From Vibrio nitrifigilis (GTDB lineage: Bacteria > Pseudomonadota > Gammaproteobacteria > Enterobacterales > Vibrionaceae): a stretch of DNA of 64,000 nt. Location of the stretch: contig NZ_JADPMR010000004.1 of the NCBI RefSeq assembly GCF_015686695.1, positions 1,426,001 through 1,490,000 on the forward strand, written 5' to 3'. Both the position numbers and the translations under genes were made by a program. The notes under the pieces are model-generated. The model was not told the DNA's origin. It was given only the letters and a program-made list of their open reading frames with translations, and did no database searches. Below are positions 34,987 to 45,646 of the stretch, piece after piece (positions within the stretch are counted from its first letter, which is position 1; each line of letters begins with the position of its first letter).

Positions 34987-37900
34987 TTAGTACAGTGTTT
35001 CGGACAGCTTGAACGATTTGAATAAGCGTTCAGTAAATGGATTTGCATCCGCTTCAGAGTTCAGTCGGTAAATCATATCGCCACCATCAACATGGAATTT
35101 GTAATCCACTGATGTAGGGCTAGCAGAAACGACATCACCGTGGTCAAGAAGGCGGAAGAATGCCCATGGACCCTGAATACTGATACTACGTGGAGAGACG
35201 TTCGTTTTGGTTGGTACCAACGTCACTTTAGATACCGCTGAATCACGTAGCGTATTAGGCCAAATCAACTCCACATTTTCACGTGGTCCATGACTGTATG
35301 ACAGATACTGACCATCGACATTCAATACACTGCGACGTTTATTGCCAGTTAAGCGCAACGGCTCAACAGAGAAGCTGACATCCAATACACCTTTACGGTT
35401 AAAGAACGCGCGGCAAATACGCTGTGCTTGTTTGATTTCATCCAGCACTTCTTTACGAACGATAGAGTGATCAGCACCGTTGTCACCAACACTTATATTC
35501 TCATCAATAAACATCTTCAGCTGATTGTTATAGAAGCTATCTAACGTACCATTTGGCGCGAAGAAAGATTCAAAATCTTCCAAAGAGACATCTTTTGATG
35601 AATCTGGATTAAACGGATAACGATTGGCTAGTTTCTCTTCAAACGTTTTATATACATCTTCATGCCAGCGAATTTCTAAGTGTTTAATCGCAGCTTGTTT
35701 CACAACATACCAGCTTTCATTTGCCAGCTTAGTCATCATCGCATCTAGTGGTTTTGGTAGCCCCGATGCAATACGTTTCAACGTATAGATAGGATCGGCA
35801 TTCACCAGTTTGAGACGAGCTTTAGTTGCATCCAGCGCTGCTGTACCAACATCCGGTGCATCTTGAATCGATTTCAGATAATTTTGCAGTTCTTCAATCG
35901 ATGCGAGAACTTCTTGGAAATAAGCTGGCTTATCCCCCATTGGTTTTAGCATGTCGTTGAGTTCAGAGAACGGAGCTTCAATCATCGATGCGACTTTGTA
36001 TTTCGATGACTTGATCAATTCTTTCTTCGCATCATCGTCATCCACAGCAGCGTACATCTCGGTATTGGTATCTAAAGTACGCAATAGACGTTGTAGCGGT
36101 TCAACGTTGCCAGTGATGTTTTCTAACACAGTGACCGCATCGTTAATGTCTTTGAAGTATTTTACATCAATTTCATTCAATGCATTACGCCAAGTATTAT
36201 TGTAATCAGATACATATAGCTGGCGAATCCGGCTACGTAGAGCCTTTTTATCGGCTTCGCTGAAGTTAGCCGACTTGGTTTGTCCCAGTACCCAGCTATC
36301 AATCAGTGCCAATTCAGAAACCGACTCTGACTGAGGCATAAAGTAATCTTCAAAGCCATGTTTAGTCAGCATTTGTGGAATATATAGGTTACCACTGTTC
36401 ATAACGCGCTCTTCAAAGACCACATCAAACACTGGGCCAATCAGGCTACGTAAATTGATTGCAGGACCTAATACAGATTGAGCATTCAGTTTTAAGTTAC
36501 GATAAACACGCTGCTCATTAGGCATTGAGCCAAGTTGGTCTTGCACTTTAGCGATGGTTTGATCGTATGGCTTCATCACTTTATCCGCCATTACATCGCC
36601 GTGTTTACGATCTGAAGTCAAATCCGTGTGCAGCATTGCGTAATCTAAGTGTTGCAGTAGTTCGTTTTGAACTTTACTTTCACCAGAAAAATCTTGCTGC
36701 CAATGACGAGCAAAGTAATCCATCACATAGTCTTTATAGCGACCACTTTTGTCTGTCATCATGCGGTAAACACGTAGAACAGCGAGTTTTTCCTCATCTG
36801 TTTTCGCATTTTTCAGATCAACGATAACATCAGACATCAGCAATGGTAAGAAGCGAGTTTCTAACAAGTTCAGATAGGTTGCTTCAACACGTGGACCAAT
36901 AGTGTGACCTTGGTAAAGACCAAAATCAGAAATAAAGCGCGGCTTATCACGGAAGAAACCAAATTCCAGTGTCGCTTGGCGAATCTTGTTCAGAGGTTCT
37001 AACACTTCACGTTGAGATGCCATTTGTAAATTAGAAGGAAACTCTTTTTTATACTGGTTTACCTTCGCCAATACTGCATCGGCATGTTCGATATTAGCTT
37101 CGTAGTAACGCTGCCATGTGCCAATTAATAGAACAGAGGCAATCGAACAGGAAAGGAGTGATAACCCCATGATACGACGTTTTTGACGCGTCACACGAAA
37201 GTTATCCGACGCCAAACCGGCTTCTGGATAAATAATCTTGTTAAACAGCTTTTGCGTAAAGTAAACCGTTGAGTTTTTCGCATGCTGTGCACGGTTAACC
37301 GCATGAGACAGGCCATAACGACGTGATGCGGCATCATCGAACGCGTTTGTCGGTACGCCTTGCTGATACACAGAAGTAAAGTAAGCCCCACGAACTAATG
37401 CTGATGTAGAGAATTGGTCACTGGCTAATGCATCTTCAAAGAACTGCGCCAGAATATCTTTCAGCCCCGCCATTTGACGAGTAAAGCTATAAATCGCGTT
37501 ACGTTCATCTAAAGGCATCGTTTCCGAGACAGCTTCTGGCAACAATGTGTTAATGCGAGAGACAAACTCAGAATAATCACGAGAAAACTCTTCTAACCAA
37601 TGATCAAGGTTTTCAATTGAATCGAGCGAGAATGTAAAACCTAAAACATCTTCACGTTCTGCTTTGGAGTAATGCTTGAAGAAAGGTTCAAAACCATACA
37701 ACAAATCAAGTTTTGTCAGAGCAATATAGACAGGTAAACGGGTTGACAAGGTTTCCATCAGTTCACGCAAACGCGCACGGAGTAAACTTGCATATGCCTT
37801 ACGCTCCGACGCAGTTGCAGCCGCTAGATGAGATACATCAAGGGTCAACACAATACCATTGAGCGGACGACGACTGCGGTTACGATCGAGCCATTGAACA

Positions 37901-38529
37901 AAGTGTTGCCATAAACGACGTTCCATTTCACCGTCGTTGTCCATTTCACGGCTGCCTTGAGTCAGTAACTCACCGTCAGGATCGATCAATACGGACTCGT
38001 CACCAATCCACCAGTCGAAAGAATAAGGGTTTGCACTTTTCTTACCAGAAGCTCGACGAACTGAAGAGAACACAAAGTTCTGGCCTGAGCGGTTAATCAG
38101 GCTTGTTTTACCTGCATTTTCCAACCCCATAACCAGATACCATGGCAACGCATAGAGATAATTGCGTTTGTTCATGTTCTGTTTCATATCAACCATAACT
38201 TGGTTGAGTTCTGCTTCCTGGCGCTCCTCATAAACTTTAATCGGATCTTCACGCAACTGTTCTTCACGTTGCTGCTGAACTTGGAATGATCTCAGTTTAC
38301 GTGCCTGCCAAAGCCCCCAAAGACCAAAACAGCCTAATGTAAATAGCGCACTGGCTACCGCACGAGCTGTTATAGATTCTAATGGCTTAACATCATAAAT
38401 ATTAAGCCATGGGCCTGCCCACCAAATCGCTACATTCAATAGAATGAATGCAGTGAATAGTAAAATAGGAAGCGCAGAAACCATTCCTGGTTTAAGCTTT
38501 TTCACTATCCCGACAATAACTTTCCACAT
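34987..38529 (-). CDS. tssM: T6SS membrane complex protein TssM (IcmF/VasK)
   Basis: An 1180-residue inner-membrane protein. Two hydrophobic helices near residues 15-70 are followed by a cytoplasmic nucleotide-binding domain with a P-loop-like GLENAGKTSLIN (near 133). A third helix follows near 455 (LLSCSIASVLLIG), then a large periplasmic region typical of IcmF-related and DUF1215/TssM C-terminal domains. It forms the envelope-spanning channel with TssL and the lipoprotein TssJ. It follows tssA by 16 bases. Confidence 0.96.
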   Translation of the reverse strand: MWKVIVGIVKKLKPGMVSALPILLFTAFILLNVAIWWAGPWLNIYDVKPLESITARAVASALFTLGCFGLWGLWQARKLRSFQVQQQREEQLREDPIKVYEERQEAELNQVMVDMKQNMNKRNYLYALPWYLVMGLENAGKTSLINRSGQNFVFSSVRRASGKKSANPYSFDWWIGDESVLIDPDGELLTQGSREMDNDGEMERRLWQHFVQWLDRNRSRRPLNGIVLTLDVSHLAAATASERKAYASLLRARLRELMETLSTRLPVYIALTKLDLLYGFEPFFKHYSKAEREDVLGFTFSLDSIENLDHWLEEFSRDYSEFVSRINTLLPEAVSETMPLDERNAIYSFTRQMAGLKDILAQFFEDALASDQFSTSALVRGAYFTSVYQQGVPTNAFDDAASRRYGLSHAVNRAQHAKNSTVYFTQKLFNKIIYPEAGLASDNFRVTRQKRRIMGLSLLSCSIASVLLIGTWQRYYEANIEHADAVLAKVNQYKKEFPSNLQMASQREVLEPLNKIRQATLEFGFFRDKPRFISDFGLYQGHTIGPRVEATYLNLLETRFLPLLMSDVIVDLKNAKTDEEKLAVLRVYRMMTDKSGRYKDYVMDYFARHWQQDFSGESKVQNELLQHLDYAMLHTDLTSDRKHGDVMADKVMKPYDQTIAKVQDQLGSMPNEQRVYRNLKLNAQSVLGPAINLRSLIGPVFDVVFEERVMNSGNLYIPQMLTKHGFEDYFMPQSESVSELALIDSWVLGQTKSANFSEADKKALRSRIRQLYVSDYNNTWRNALNEIDVKYFKDINDAVTVLENITGNVEPLQRLLRTLDTNTEMYAAVDDDDAKKELIKSSKYKVASMIEAPFSELNDMLKPMGDKPAYFQEVLASIEELQNYLKSIQDAPDVGTAALDATKARLKLVNADPIYTLKRIASGLPKPLDAMMTKLANESWYVVKQAAIKHLEIRWHEDVYKTFEEKLANRYPFNPDSSKDVSLEDFESFFAPNGTLDSFYNNQLKMFIDENISVGDNGADHSIVRKEVLDEIKQAQRICRAFFNRKGVLDVSFSVEPLRLTGNKRRSVLNVDGQYLSYSHGPRENVELIWPNTLRDSAVSKVTLVPTKTNVSPRSISIQGPWAFFRLLDHGDVVSASPTSVDYKFHVDGGDMIYRLNSEADANPFTERLFKSFKLSETLY

Positions 38530-38545
38530 GGATTGTGTCCTTCGT

Positions 38546-39952
38546 TTACTCTGACGTTGTATTTCTTTCTAATTGTTCAATCAGTGACGGTTCCCACTCG
38601 GTTACACTCATGGTTGTCACTTGGTTGTGTAATGTTTGATACTGTTCTTTAGCCATAGCATCAAGATGATTTGCCTGCATCAAGTCTGCAGACAAGAGTC
38701 GCCAATAAAACTTATCGCGCGGTTCCACTGCACTCACTAAGCCATCGTTTAGCATCGATAAAGCCACCGCAATTCCACCTTCTTTAGCCACATTAAAAGC
38801 TTCTTTGCGTTTTTCTTGCCAATCACCGCCGCCACCAGATTGTGTTGCCGCTTGTCCCGGTTTAGAAGCTAGCCACTCCTTTACCTCTTCAGAGACAAAC
38901 GGCTCCCCACCTTTGAACTTTAAATCGTACAAAGAAGGTAAGCGGGTAAGAAACTGCTCTGTTTCTTCTATGATGGCTTGGCACCACTCTTTTTTTCCTA
39001 GGCTTTCGGCAATCTGATAGCTCATAAAATGTCCGTCAAACCAATAGGGTGCCATGGTCAAACTTTGTTCTACTTTGCGCCATAAGGCCAAATCAGGGTG
39101 ACGCATTTGGTCTTGATAATCTTTAACTCTATCTTGTTGCATACCGCGCAACATGGTTTCGCCATCCGCTTTGTGGTCAGGCAAAGAGGTGATACTCCCC
39201 CATACTGCATAACGACGAAGACGCACTGATAACGCAATTCCATATTCTTGTTCTGCAAGAAATTCAGAGACTTTAAGCAAAGTTTGCTTGGCAGCTTTAT
39301 CACTGGAATTATCGACTGACAATGAAGTCGTTGTTGTCGTTGGACGAGCCTCACTTTCCTGAGCTTGTGCCGGCTTGTCTTGCTCAACTTTTTGTCGTTC
39401 TTCAACTCTGCGTAATTCGTTTTGAATCTTCAAAACCACAGATTCTACGACATCGGAAGTTAAGCCATGGGACTCAATATTTTTTTCCCATGTCGCGACC
39501 GATTGCAGTAGCGCTTCACGTGCGGTTGAGTCATAGCGATTAAATTCTAATTTTTCGAGAACGAGAGCAAATCGCTGTGCCATTTGGCTAAAAAATTTAC
39601 GACGCGGTAAATTGCCGCGTTTACCCGGTGCTGGGAAACTGTCTTCCCAGAAGTTTTCCATGAAATCACTCATCACATCAAAAGATGCTTTGAAACGTGA
39701 TGGTGTCGGATCGTTGTGCAGACACTGTAGTAAATACACCAATAATTTAATGTCTTTACTTTTTTCGCCTAACAATTTGACCGTACTGTGCTCCACCTCT
39801 TCCCATTGCACGCTAGCGTGGGAAAGTGAACCCACTTTCATCATTTGGTCTTCAACGAAATCAAACAACGGATCATCAAACAAACGTTCACCCACAGGAC
39901 TATCACCTGGGATTGGTTGGGTAATCTGACGACGATATTCTGCTAATTCCAT
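38546..39952 (-). CDS. tssA: T6SS assembly protein TssA (VasJ)
   Basis: A 468-residue cytoplasmic protein with the ImpA_N domain at residues about 10-130 (QPIPGDSPVGERLFDDPLFD). A Q/A/T/S-rich linker lies near 200-220, followed by a C-terminal VasJ-type domain (helical, DGLVSAVEPRDKFYWRLLSADL near 400-420, in part). TssA primes sheath polymerisation at the baseplate. The ATG at 39952 is preferred because AGGTGACG precedes it and the domain begins at once; a start at 39973 would overlap vasI. Confidence 0.92.
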   Translation of the reverse strand: MELAEYRRQITQPIPGDSPVGERLFDDPLFDFVEDQMMKVGSLSHASVQWEEVEHSTVKLLGEKSKDIKLLVYLLQCLHNDPTPSRFKASFDVMSDFMENFWEDSFPAPGKRGNLPRRKFFSQMAQRFALVLEKLEFNRYDSTAREALLQSVATWEKNIESHGLTSDVVESVVLKIQNELRRVEERQKVEQDKPAQAQESEARPTTTTTSLSVDNSSDKAAKQTLLKVSEFLAEQEYGIALSVRLRRYAVWGSITSLPDHKADGETMLRGMQQDRVKDYQDQMRHPDLALWRKVEQSLTMAPYWFDGHFMSYQIAESLGKKEWCQAIIEETEQFLTRLPSLYDLKFKGGEPFVSEEVKEWLASKPGQAATQSGGGGDWQEKRKEAFNVAKEGGIAVALSMLNDGLVSAVEPRDKFYWRLLSADLMQANHLDAMAKEQYQTLHNQVTTMSVTEWEPSLIEQLERNTTSE

Positions 39953-39960
39953 ATCGTCAC

Positions 39961-40632
39961 CTACCAACCACAACGCTGACGAAGCGCTGATAAATCTTGG
40001 GCGATATCTCGTGTATTAAAGTTAAGCCCGTCGGCAAATTTTGCATTAGAACGCAAAACGAGACGAGGCTCTTTAACCATGGATTTCATCATGCGAATTG
40101 CCGGTAGCCCCCGTGCTGATGACATCAATACACCGAGATCATCACTACGCCAATACTGCTGATCACCACCAGCTACTGCAACGCGAATGCGGCCATCTTC
40201 AACCGGTTGTGGAAGTGCAAGCTCAACTCGGCTTAGGTTATTCATGCAGCCCATCAGTAACACTGGCTTAGCATTTCCTTTGAATTGAGTGTTATCGTTA
40301 GTCGCTGTTAAAGCGATCCAAGCGCTGCTGCCACGCCCTTCCCCCTGAGTGACTAAAGCACGATCCTTATCACCATCTTGATGAGCCGCATCCATTGCTC
40401 TTTGCCAAGCTTCTGGGAACGCTTCACCATCTTTTTGCGCGACTTGAATCGGTGTTTTAAATACGCGATCAAAGCAGTCTAGCCTCTCTAACCTGCCAGT
40501 GATAAGTCGACATTGCTGCGCCTTTTTGACCAATTTCGTATCATTACCAGCCGCCATCGATGGGCTAGAAAACACACAAAATGAAAAGGCAACCCAGCTA
40601 AACAGTGAGACAATTCGTCGTTGAGTATTCAT
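39961..40632 (-). CDS. vasI: T6SS-associated periplasmic protein VasI (TagO family)
   Basis: A 223-residue exported protein. A signal peptide (hydrophobic WVAFSFCVFSSPSMA, cleavage near SMA-AG) is followed by the family's Cys-containing CRLITGRLERLDCFDRVF segment, which recalls DUF/VMAP-like type VI secretion-associated proteins. The role is not firmly known. The ATG at 40632 is chosen because it overlaps the vasH stop as ATGA, a standard coupling, whereas the longer frame would overlap vasH by 31 bases. Confidence 0.88.
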   Translation of the reverse strand: MNTQRRIVSLFSWVAFSFCVFSSPSMAAGNDTKLVKKAQQCRLITGRLERLDCFDRVFKTPIQVAQKDGEAFPEAWQRAMDAAHQDGDKDRALVTQGEGRGSSAWIALTATNDNTQFKGNAKPVLLMGCMNNLSRVELALPQPVEDGRIRVAVAGGDQQYWRSDDLGVLMSSARGLPAIRMMKSMVKEPRLVLRSNAKFADGLNFNTRDIAQDLSALRQRCGW

Positions 40633-42227
40633 TGAGATTTGATCTCCAATTTTTGACACTTGTAAGCTAGGGTTCGTTTGGGAATACCCAGACTCAGCGC
40701 TGCTTTGGCACGATCACCGGAGTAACGCTTTAGACGCTCAGTGATGATCTTGGCTTCAAAGTCATTTAATGCCGCTTTAAGGTCACTAATGACTTCGCAG
40801 TTCACATCATTAATGTCAGGAGTCGATGTGGTAGGTGCTGCTGCAAACGCAGCAGATGTAACGGCCACTTCCGCCGATTGCGGTTGAGGGGCAATATCTG
40901 CCATCGCCATAATACGATGAGCAAAACAGTGTTCCTCAACTTGTGTTCCGTCTTCTGTTTGCGCACAACCAAACTCGATCAAGTGTTTGAGTTCACGAAC
41001 ATTACCAGGGAAATTATGCTGCTTAAGACAATCCACCGCCTTGAAGTGCAAGCCTCTGATATTTTTTCCATTCTGCTCATTAAACAGATCGACAAAATGT
41101 TGGCCAAGTACTTCGATATCGTCCAGTCGTGCAGCTAACCGCGGCAACGTAATTGGATATTGGAATAACCGATAATAGAGATCTTGACGAAATTCACGGT
41201 TACGTACTTGTTCAATTAAGTTGACATGAGTAGCAGATACCAGACGAAAATCAGACGCTTGTTCTTGTTTCCCCCCTACTGGACGGAAAGTTCGAGATTC
41301 AAGAACGCGTAACAGTTTCGCTTGCAATGCAAGCGGCATGTCACCAATTTCATCTAAGAATAGTGTTCCACCATTCGCCTGAGCGATCAGACCTTGTTTG
41401 TCACTATCTGCACCAGAAAAAGCGCCTTTACAGTAACCAAACAACTCACTTTCTAACAAATTCTCTGGAATGGCAGCACAGTTAATAGCGACAAATGGTT
41501 GATCTTTACGTGATGATAACTGGTGTACTGCTTCAGCAACCAACTCTTTACCAGTGCCGGTTTCTCCCTGAACCATAACTGACAGTTGCGATTGAGCAGC
41601 ACTCGCAATTTGTTGACGAAGTTTTTGCATCACATCGCTATTGCCAATTAATTTTTGCGACAAATTTTGCGCCAATGACTGTTTAACAGAACAACGTTTA
41701 ATATCGTTAAGTGATTCCGATAAAGCCCGACGATCATGCTCGTCACGCTCCATGGTCATCAATAACGCACGTTGTTGTAGATAAAGCTCTACAAATTTGA
41801 CGAACGTTTCATCATCAAACGCGCCAGTCACCACATGGCTTTCACCCACCATTAGTAATATCGACTGCACATGCTGATCACCTAATGGTAATGGCTGTAT
41901 CAGTACTGAGTCGAACATACCAACATTGGAAACCAATTGAGAAAACGGACGATTGGCTTGCCAAAAAACTAATTCGTCTGCGGTTAAATGCATGGCATTC
42001 GCGGATTGAAGTACATGAGCAAACGGGTTATCAAAATCCGTTACTGCCCATGAACACTCTAATGTTGAGTCGTGTGGGACCAACAGACGCCCATCCGAAG
42101 TGGGCATCAATAACATGCAAGTTGAGAGTCCGAGTTCTTGCGACACAATATCGACAAAACGTGTCGCAAGCTGATGAGGCTTTCTCAATCCTACAAGGTC
42201 GGTCGCGAAAGCTAACCAGTTACTCAT
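40629..42227 (-). CDS. vasH: Sigma-54-dependent T6SS activator VasH
   Basis: A 532-residue bacterial enhancer-binding protein. An N-terminal GAF-type sensor domain covers residues about 15-160. The AAA+ domain starts near 205 with Walker A GETGTGKE, the sigma-54 loop GAFSGA (Ser in place of the usual Thr) and Walker B GGTLFLDEIGDM. A C-terminal Fis helix-turn-helix (AKAALSLGIPKRTLAYKCQKL) closes the protein. It drives sigma-54 promoters of hcp/vgrG units in V. cholerae. Here the promoter at 33515-33530 before vgrG is a likely target. The gene is two bases after clpV and overlaps vasI. Confidence 0.95.
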   Translation of the reverse strand: MSNWLAFATDLVGLRKPHQLATRFVDIVSQELGLSTCMLLMPTSDGRLLVPHDSTLECSWAVTDFDNPFAHVLQSANAMHLTADELVFWQANRPFSQLVSNVGMFDSVLIQPLPLGDQHVQSILLMVGESHVVTGAFDDETFVKFVELYLQQRALLMTMERDEHDRRALSESLNDIKRCSVKQSLAQNLSQKLIGNSDVMQKLRQQIASAAQSQLSVMVQGETGTGKELVAEAVHQLSSRKDQPFVAINCAAIPENLLESELFGYCKGAFSGADSDKQGLIAQANGGTLFLDEIGDMPLALQAKLLRVLESRTFRPVGGKQEQASDFRLVSATHVNLIEQVRNREFRQDLYYRLFQYPITLPRLAARLDDIEVLGQHFVDLFNEQNGKNIRGLHFKAVDCLKQHNFPGNVRELKHLIEFGCAQTEDGTQVEEHCFAHRIMAMADIAPQPQSAEVAVTSAAFAAAPTTSTPDINDVNCEVISDLKAALNDFEAKIITERLKRYSGDRAKAALSLGIPKRTLAYKCQKLEIKSQ

Positions 42228-42229
42228 GA

Positions 42230-44842
42230 TTACTCGACCTCACCGATGAACTCACCATCTTGTGCAGACAATGAAATTCGAATGACAGGCTCTTTACTTG
42301 CAAGTTTGTTTAATAATGCAAGTGACACTGGCGGTAATAACTGACCATCAATAATAGCTTCAAGCATACGCGCACCATTTTCAGAGCGAGTTGCACGGCT
42401 AAGAATCTCATCAATCAATGATTCTTCAACCACCACCTCTGCAGAGTATCGTTCTGCTAATAGATTTTCTAAACGCGCTAACTTACCTTTCACAATGTCA
42501 CCTAACACTTCTTTGTTCAGTGGCATATAAGGAATCACTTCCATACGAGCAAGTAATGCAGGTTTAAAGAACGCAGCCAATTCTGGATACAATGCGTCAT
42601 CAAGCTCTGCTAGATTATCTGAGTAATCGACGATGGTTTGGAAACCTAAATTTGAAGTTAGGAAAAAGACCACGTTTTGACAGTCGATTTTACGGCCTTC
42701 ACCATCATTCAATTCACCTTTATCAAACGCTTGATAGAAGATATTGAGTACTTCTGGGTGTGCTTTTTCAACTTCATCGAGCAGAACCACTGAATATGGC
42801 ATTTTGCGGATTGCTTCCGTCAACACACCACCTTCACCGTAACCGACATAACCTGGAGGTGAACCAATTAGGCGTGAAACTGTGTGCTTTTCTTGGTACT
42901 CAGACATGTTGATAGTCGTCAGGAACTGTTGACCACCATACAATTGCTCAGCAAGTTGCACCACGGTCTCTGTTTTACCAACACCACTAGGACCAACCAG
43001 TAAGAATGCACCTTTTGGACGACCAGGGCGGCGTAAGTCAGCGCGTGCGGTAAGTAAATGACGGTGAACGCGTTCAATCGCAGGGTCTTGCCCTTTAATC
43101 GCTTTACCCAAAATTTCAGTTAAGTGAGTGATTTTATGCAGTTCGTCGGTGTTCATTTGATCAACGGGTACGCCGGTCCAATCAGCAATAACTTCTGCCA
43201 CTTGATCGGTATCCACCTGCGGGTACATCAAACGTTCCCCATGAGGAATGCTGTTAAGCTGTTGATATTTATTTTTAAGCTCGGCGGTTAACTCCTCAAT
43301 CGCTTCTTGTTCAGGCTCTTCTGCTTGCTTTGCTTCCATCAACTCAGCACGCAATTCGACGATACCTTCAACCAAAGAGCGTTGCTCATTCCAAGCATTA
43401 GTTAAGGCTTCTTTCTCTTCCTCATCTTGAGCTTCTTGTGCATGAAGAACATCCAATCGAGCTTGATCAACATCCTGACCAAGGTAAGCCGCTCGTTCAA
43501 GCATATCGATTTCTAGCTGACGTTGATGACATTCCGTTTCAAGGAGTGAAATACGCGTCGGCGGTGTGGTCATATTAATCGCAATTCGAGCACATGCTGT
43601 ATCAAGAACATCAATCGCTTTATCGGGCAGTTGACGGCCAGAAATATAGCGTGCTGATAATTCAGCTGCGGCTTTAAGCGCATCATCTGTGATTAAAACG
43701 TTATGAGCTTTTTCATACACACCGTTCAGGCCACGTAAGATATCAACGGCTTGAGTGATACTTGGCTCTTCCAACTTAACAAGTTGGAAGCGACGAGTTA
43801 ACGCTGGATCTTTTTCAAAGTACTTTTTGTATTCTTTCCAAGTCGTAGCTGCGATGGTACTTAGTTCACCACGTGCCAACGCCGGTTTGAGAAGGTTGGC
43901 CGCGTCACTTCCCCCTTCTTGATTACCAGAACCAATCAGAGTATGAGCTTCATCAATAAACAGAATGATGGGGTTCGGTGCGTGCTTAATTGCATCTATC
44001 ACACCTTTAAGACGTTTTTCGAATTCACCTTTCACTGAAGCACCGGCTTGCAGCAGGCCTAAATCCAATGAATAAAGGTCGATTTTTTTAAGTTGTGTCG
44101 GTACGTTACCCGCGACAACACGAAGAGCTAACCCTTCGATCATCGCACTTTTACCTACACCTGCATCACCAACAACGATTGGGTTGTTTTTGCGACGACG
44201 ACACAGGATATCGATCATCAGGTTCAGTTCATTTTCACGGCAAAGTACTGGGTCTAATTCACCGTTCCGAGCTTGCTCTGTTACGTTAGTACAGTATTTA
44301 TTTAATGGTGAAGAATCACTATTTAACACTGATGATTGTGCTGATGATTTACCTGATTTTTCGACATTTGTTTCAGATGAATCAGCAAGAATCGTTACAA
44401 AATGTTTTTTTAAATTTTCACGATTGATACTGTCAAACTGCTTGATCAATTTCAAAGGTAAGTAGCGATCAGCACGTGTAATTGCAGCCAAAAATACCGC
44501 ACCGGAACGTAGTTCCGTTTGTTCAAGTTCAGTGGTAGACAGTAACCATGCCTCTTGTAACACTTCGACCAATAATGGTGAAAAAGCAGGGTAAGTATCC
44601 AATGCTTGTTCACGAGCATAACTTGATGCTAAGGCCTGTTTTACGGCATCTACTTCAATGTTTGCTTGTTTTAGGATTAAGCGAACATCCGATAGTGGGT
44701 TATCGATAAGAACATCTAAATAATGCTCTAGTGTTACCTCTGGATGCTGACGCTCGATACAGAGGGACGCTGCTTGCTCTAAAGCCAGTTTACTTTGAGC
44801 ATTCAACTTTGAAATCAGTGTGGGTAATTCAATACGGATCAC
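42230..44842 (-). CDS. clpV: T6SS sheath-recycling ATPase ClpV (TssH)
   Basis: An 870-residue Clp-type AAA+ ATPase that strips contracted VipA/VipB sheaths. The Clp-N repeat domain is at 1-150. Walker A GDAGVGKS (near 225) and Walker B IILFIDEAH mark the first ATPase module, a coiled-coil M domain spans about 400-560, and GPSGVGKTE (near 625) with VVLLDEVEKAH marks the second. A GTG at 44842 gives the family N-terminus (IRIELPTLISKLN) and has TAGGTG upstream, so it is preferred over the GTG at 44851. It is followed by vasH with two bases between. Confidence 0.96.
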   Translation of the reverse strand: MIRIELPTLISKLNAQSKLALEQAASLCIERQHPEVTLEHYLDVLIDNPLSDVRLILKQANIEVDAVKQALASSYAREQALDTYPAFSPLLVEVLQEAWLLSTTELEQTELRSGAVFLAAITRADRYLPLKLIKQFDSINRENLKKHFVTILADSSETNVEKSGKSSAQSSVLNSDSSPLNKYCTNVTEQARNGELDPVLCRENELNLMIDILCRRRKNNPIVVGDAGVGKSAMIEGLALRVVAGNVPTQLKKIDLYSLDLGLLQAGASVKGEFEKRLKGVIDAIKHAPNPIILFIDEAHTLIGSGNQEGGSDAANLLKPALARGELSTIAATTWKEYKKYFEKDPALTRRFQLVKLEEPSITQAVDILRGLNGVYEKAHNVLITDDALKAAAELSARYISGRQLPDKAIDVLDTACARIAINMTTPPTRISLLETECHQRQLEIDMLERAAYLGQDVDQARLDVLHAQEAQDEEEKEALTNAWNEQRSLVEGIVELRAELMEAKQAEEPEQEAIEELTAELKNKYQQLNSIPHGERLMYPQVDTDQVAEVIADWTGVPVDQMNTDELHKITHLTEILGKAIKGQDPAIERVHRHLLTARADLRRPGRPKGAFLLVGPSGVGKTETVVQLAEQLYGGQQFLTTINMSEYQEKHTVSRLIGSPPGYVGYGEGGVLTEAIRKMPYSVVLLDEVEKAHPEVLNIFYQAFDKGELNDGEGRKIDCQNVVFFLTSNLGFQTIVDYSDNLAELDDALYPELAAFFKPALLARMEVIPYMPLNKEVLGDIVKGKLARLENLLAERYSAEVVVEESLIDEILSRATRSENGARMLEAIIDGQLLPPVSLALLNKLASKEPVIRISLSAQDGEFIGEVE

Positions 44843-44870
44843 GACGAACACCTAGCCTTTTATTTTATAG

Positions 44871-45644
44871 TTAAAGTATTTGATTTAATTGATTAATGAC
44901 GTCACTTGTTTTTTCATGTAGGACATAGGTATAGCCAAGAAATACCCCAACCCACAGAATGAAAAAACCAACAAATACCGACCAAACTGGCATTTGAGCA
45001 CTTAATTTATATTTTGATTGAACAACATGGTCTGTGGCACTTGCCAACGATGGCACCGTTTTTTCATCTATACTTGATAGCAAATCGTGCAATCGCGTGA
45101 TCACTCGTTCACGTTCAACGTGACCACCATCCATCACACGGTACTTACCCTCAAAGCCTAAGACTAAGCAGTGATAAATGAATTCTAATAGTGGTTGATA
45201 ACGCTTAGGTTCGTCTTCCAAACGACCTAAAATAGTAAACACTTTTTCACCGCCCCACGTTTCATTATGGAAACGGGAAAGCATAGAGTGTTCAGCCCAA
45301 ACACTGGATGCTCCCCATTCAGTTCCCATCACCGCCTCATCTAAAAATGCACATAGAATATAGCGATAAGCCATGAGAACAGCATGTTCAAAACCTTGCT
45401 CAGATAACTCAATTTCAATAGCTTTAATTTCTTCGATCGTTTGGTGATAAATCTCTTCAATATTGTCGCAATCAGACAGAGAGCGAACACGTAGAGATAA
45501 CCCGAATAACGGGGTCGCCGCATCAATCAGTACGTTCGGGTTATCCCCGCGTAGTTGGAACCAGTAGTCCTGGTCATAGTTGATTTGTTCGACGTCATCA
45601 AACAATAACTCACTGTATTGTTGTTCTTTTTTATTTAACGCCAT
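44871..45644 (-). CDS. tssL: T6SS membrane protein TssL (DotU/VasF)
   Basis: A 257-residue DotU-family protein. The cytoplasmic domain carries YILCAFLDEAVMGTEWG and WGGEKVFTILGRLEDEP motifs typical of TssL. A single C-terminal transmembrane helix (WSVFVGFFILWVGVFLGYTYV) anchors it, and only about 20 residues follow. So no OmpA-like peptidoglycan-binding domain is fused, as in other short TssL proteins. It contacts TssM and the baseplate via TssK. It lies two bases after tssK. Confidence 0.95.
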   Translation of the reverse strand: MALNKKEQQYSELLFDDVEQINYDQDYWFQLRGDNPNVLIDAATPLFGLSLRVRSLSDCDNIEEIYHQTIEEIKAIEIELSEQGFEHAVLMAYRYILCAFLDEAVMGTEWGASSVWAEHSMLSRFHNETWGGEKVFTILGRLEDEPKRYQPLLEFIYHCLVLGFEGKYRVMDGGHVERERVITRLHDLLSSIDEKTVPSLASATDHVVQSKYKLSAQMPVWSVFVGFFILWVGVFLGYTYVLHEKTSDVINQLNQIL

Positions 45645-45646
45645 GA

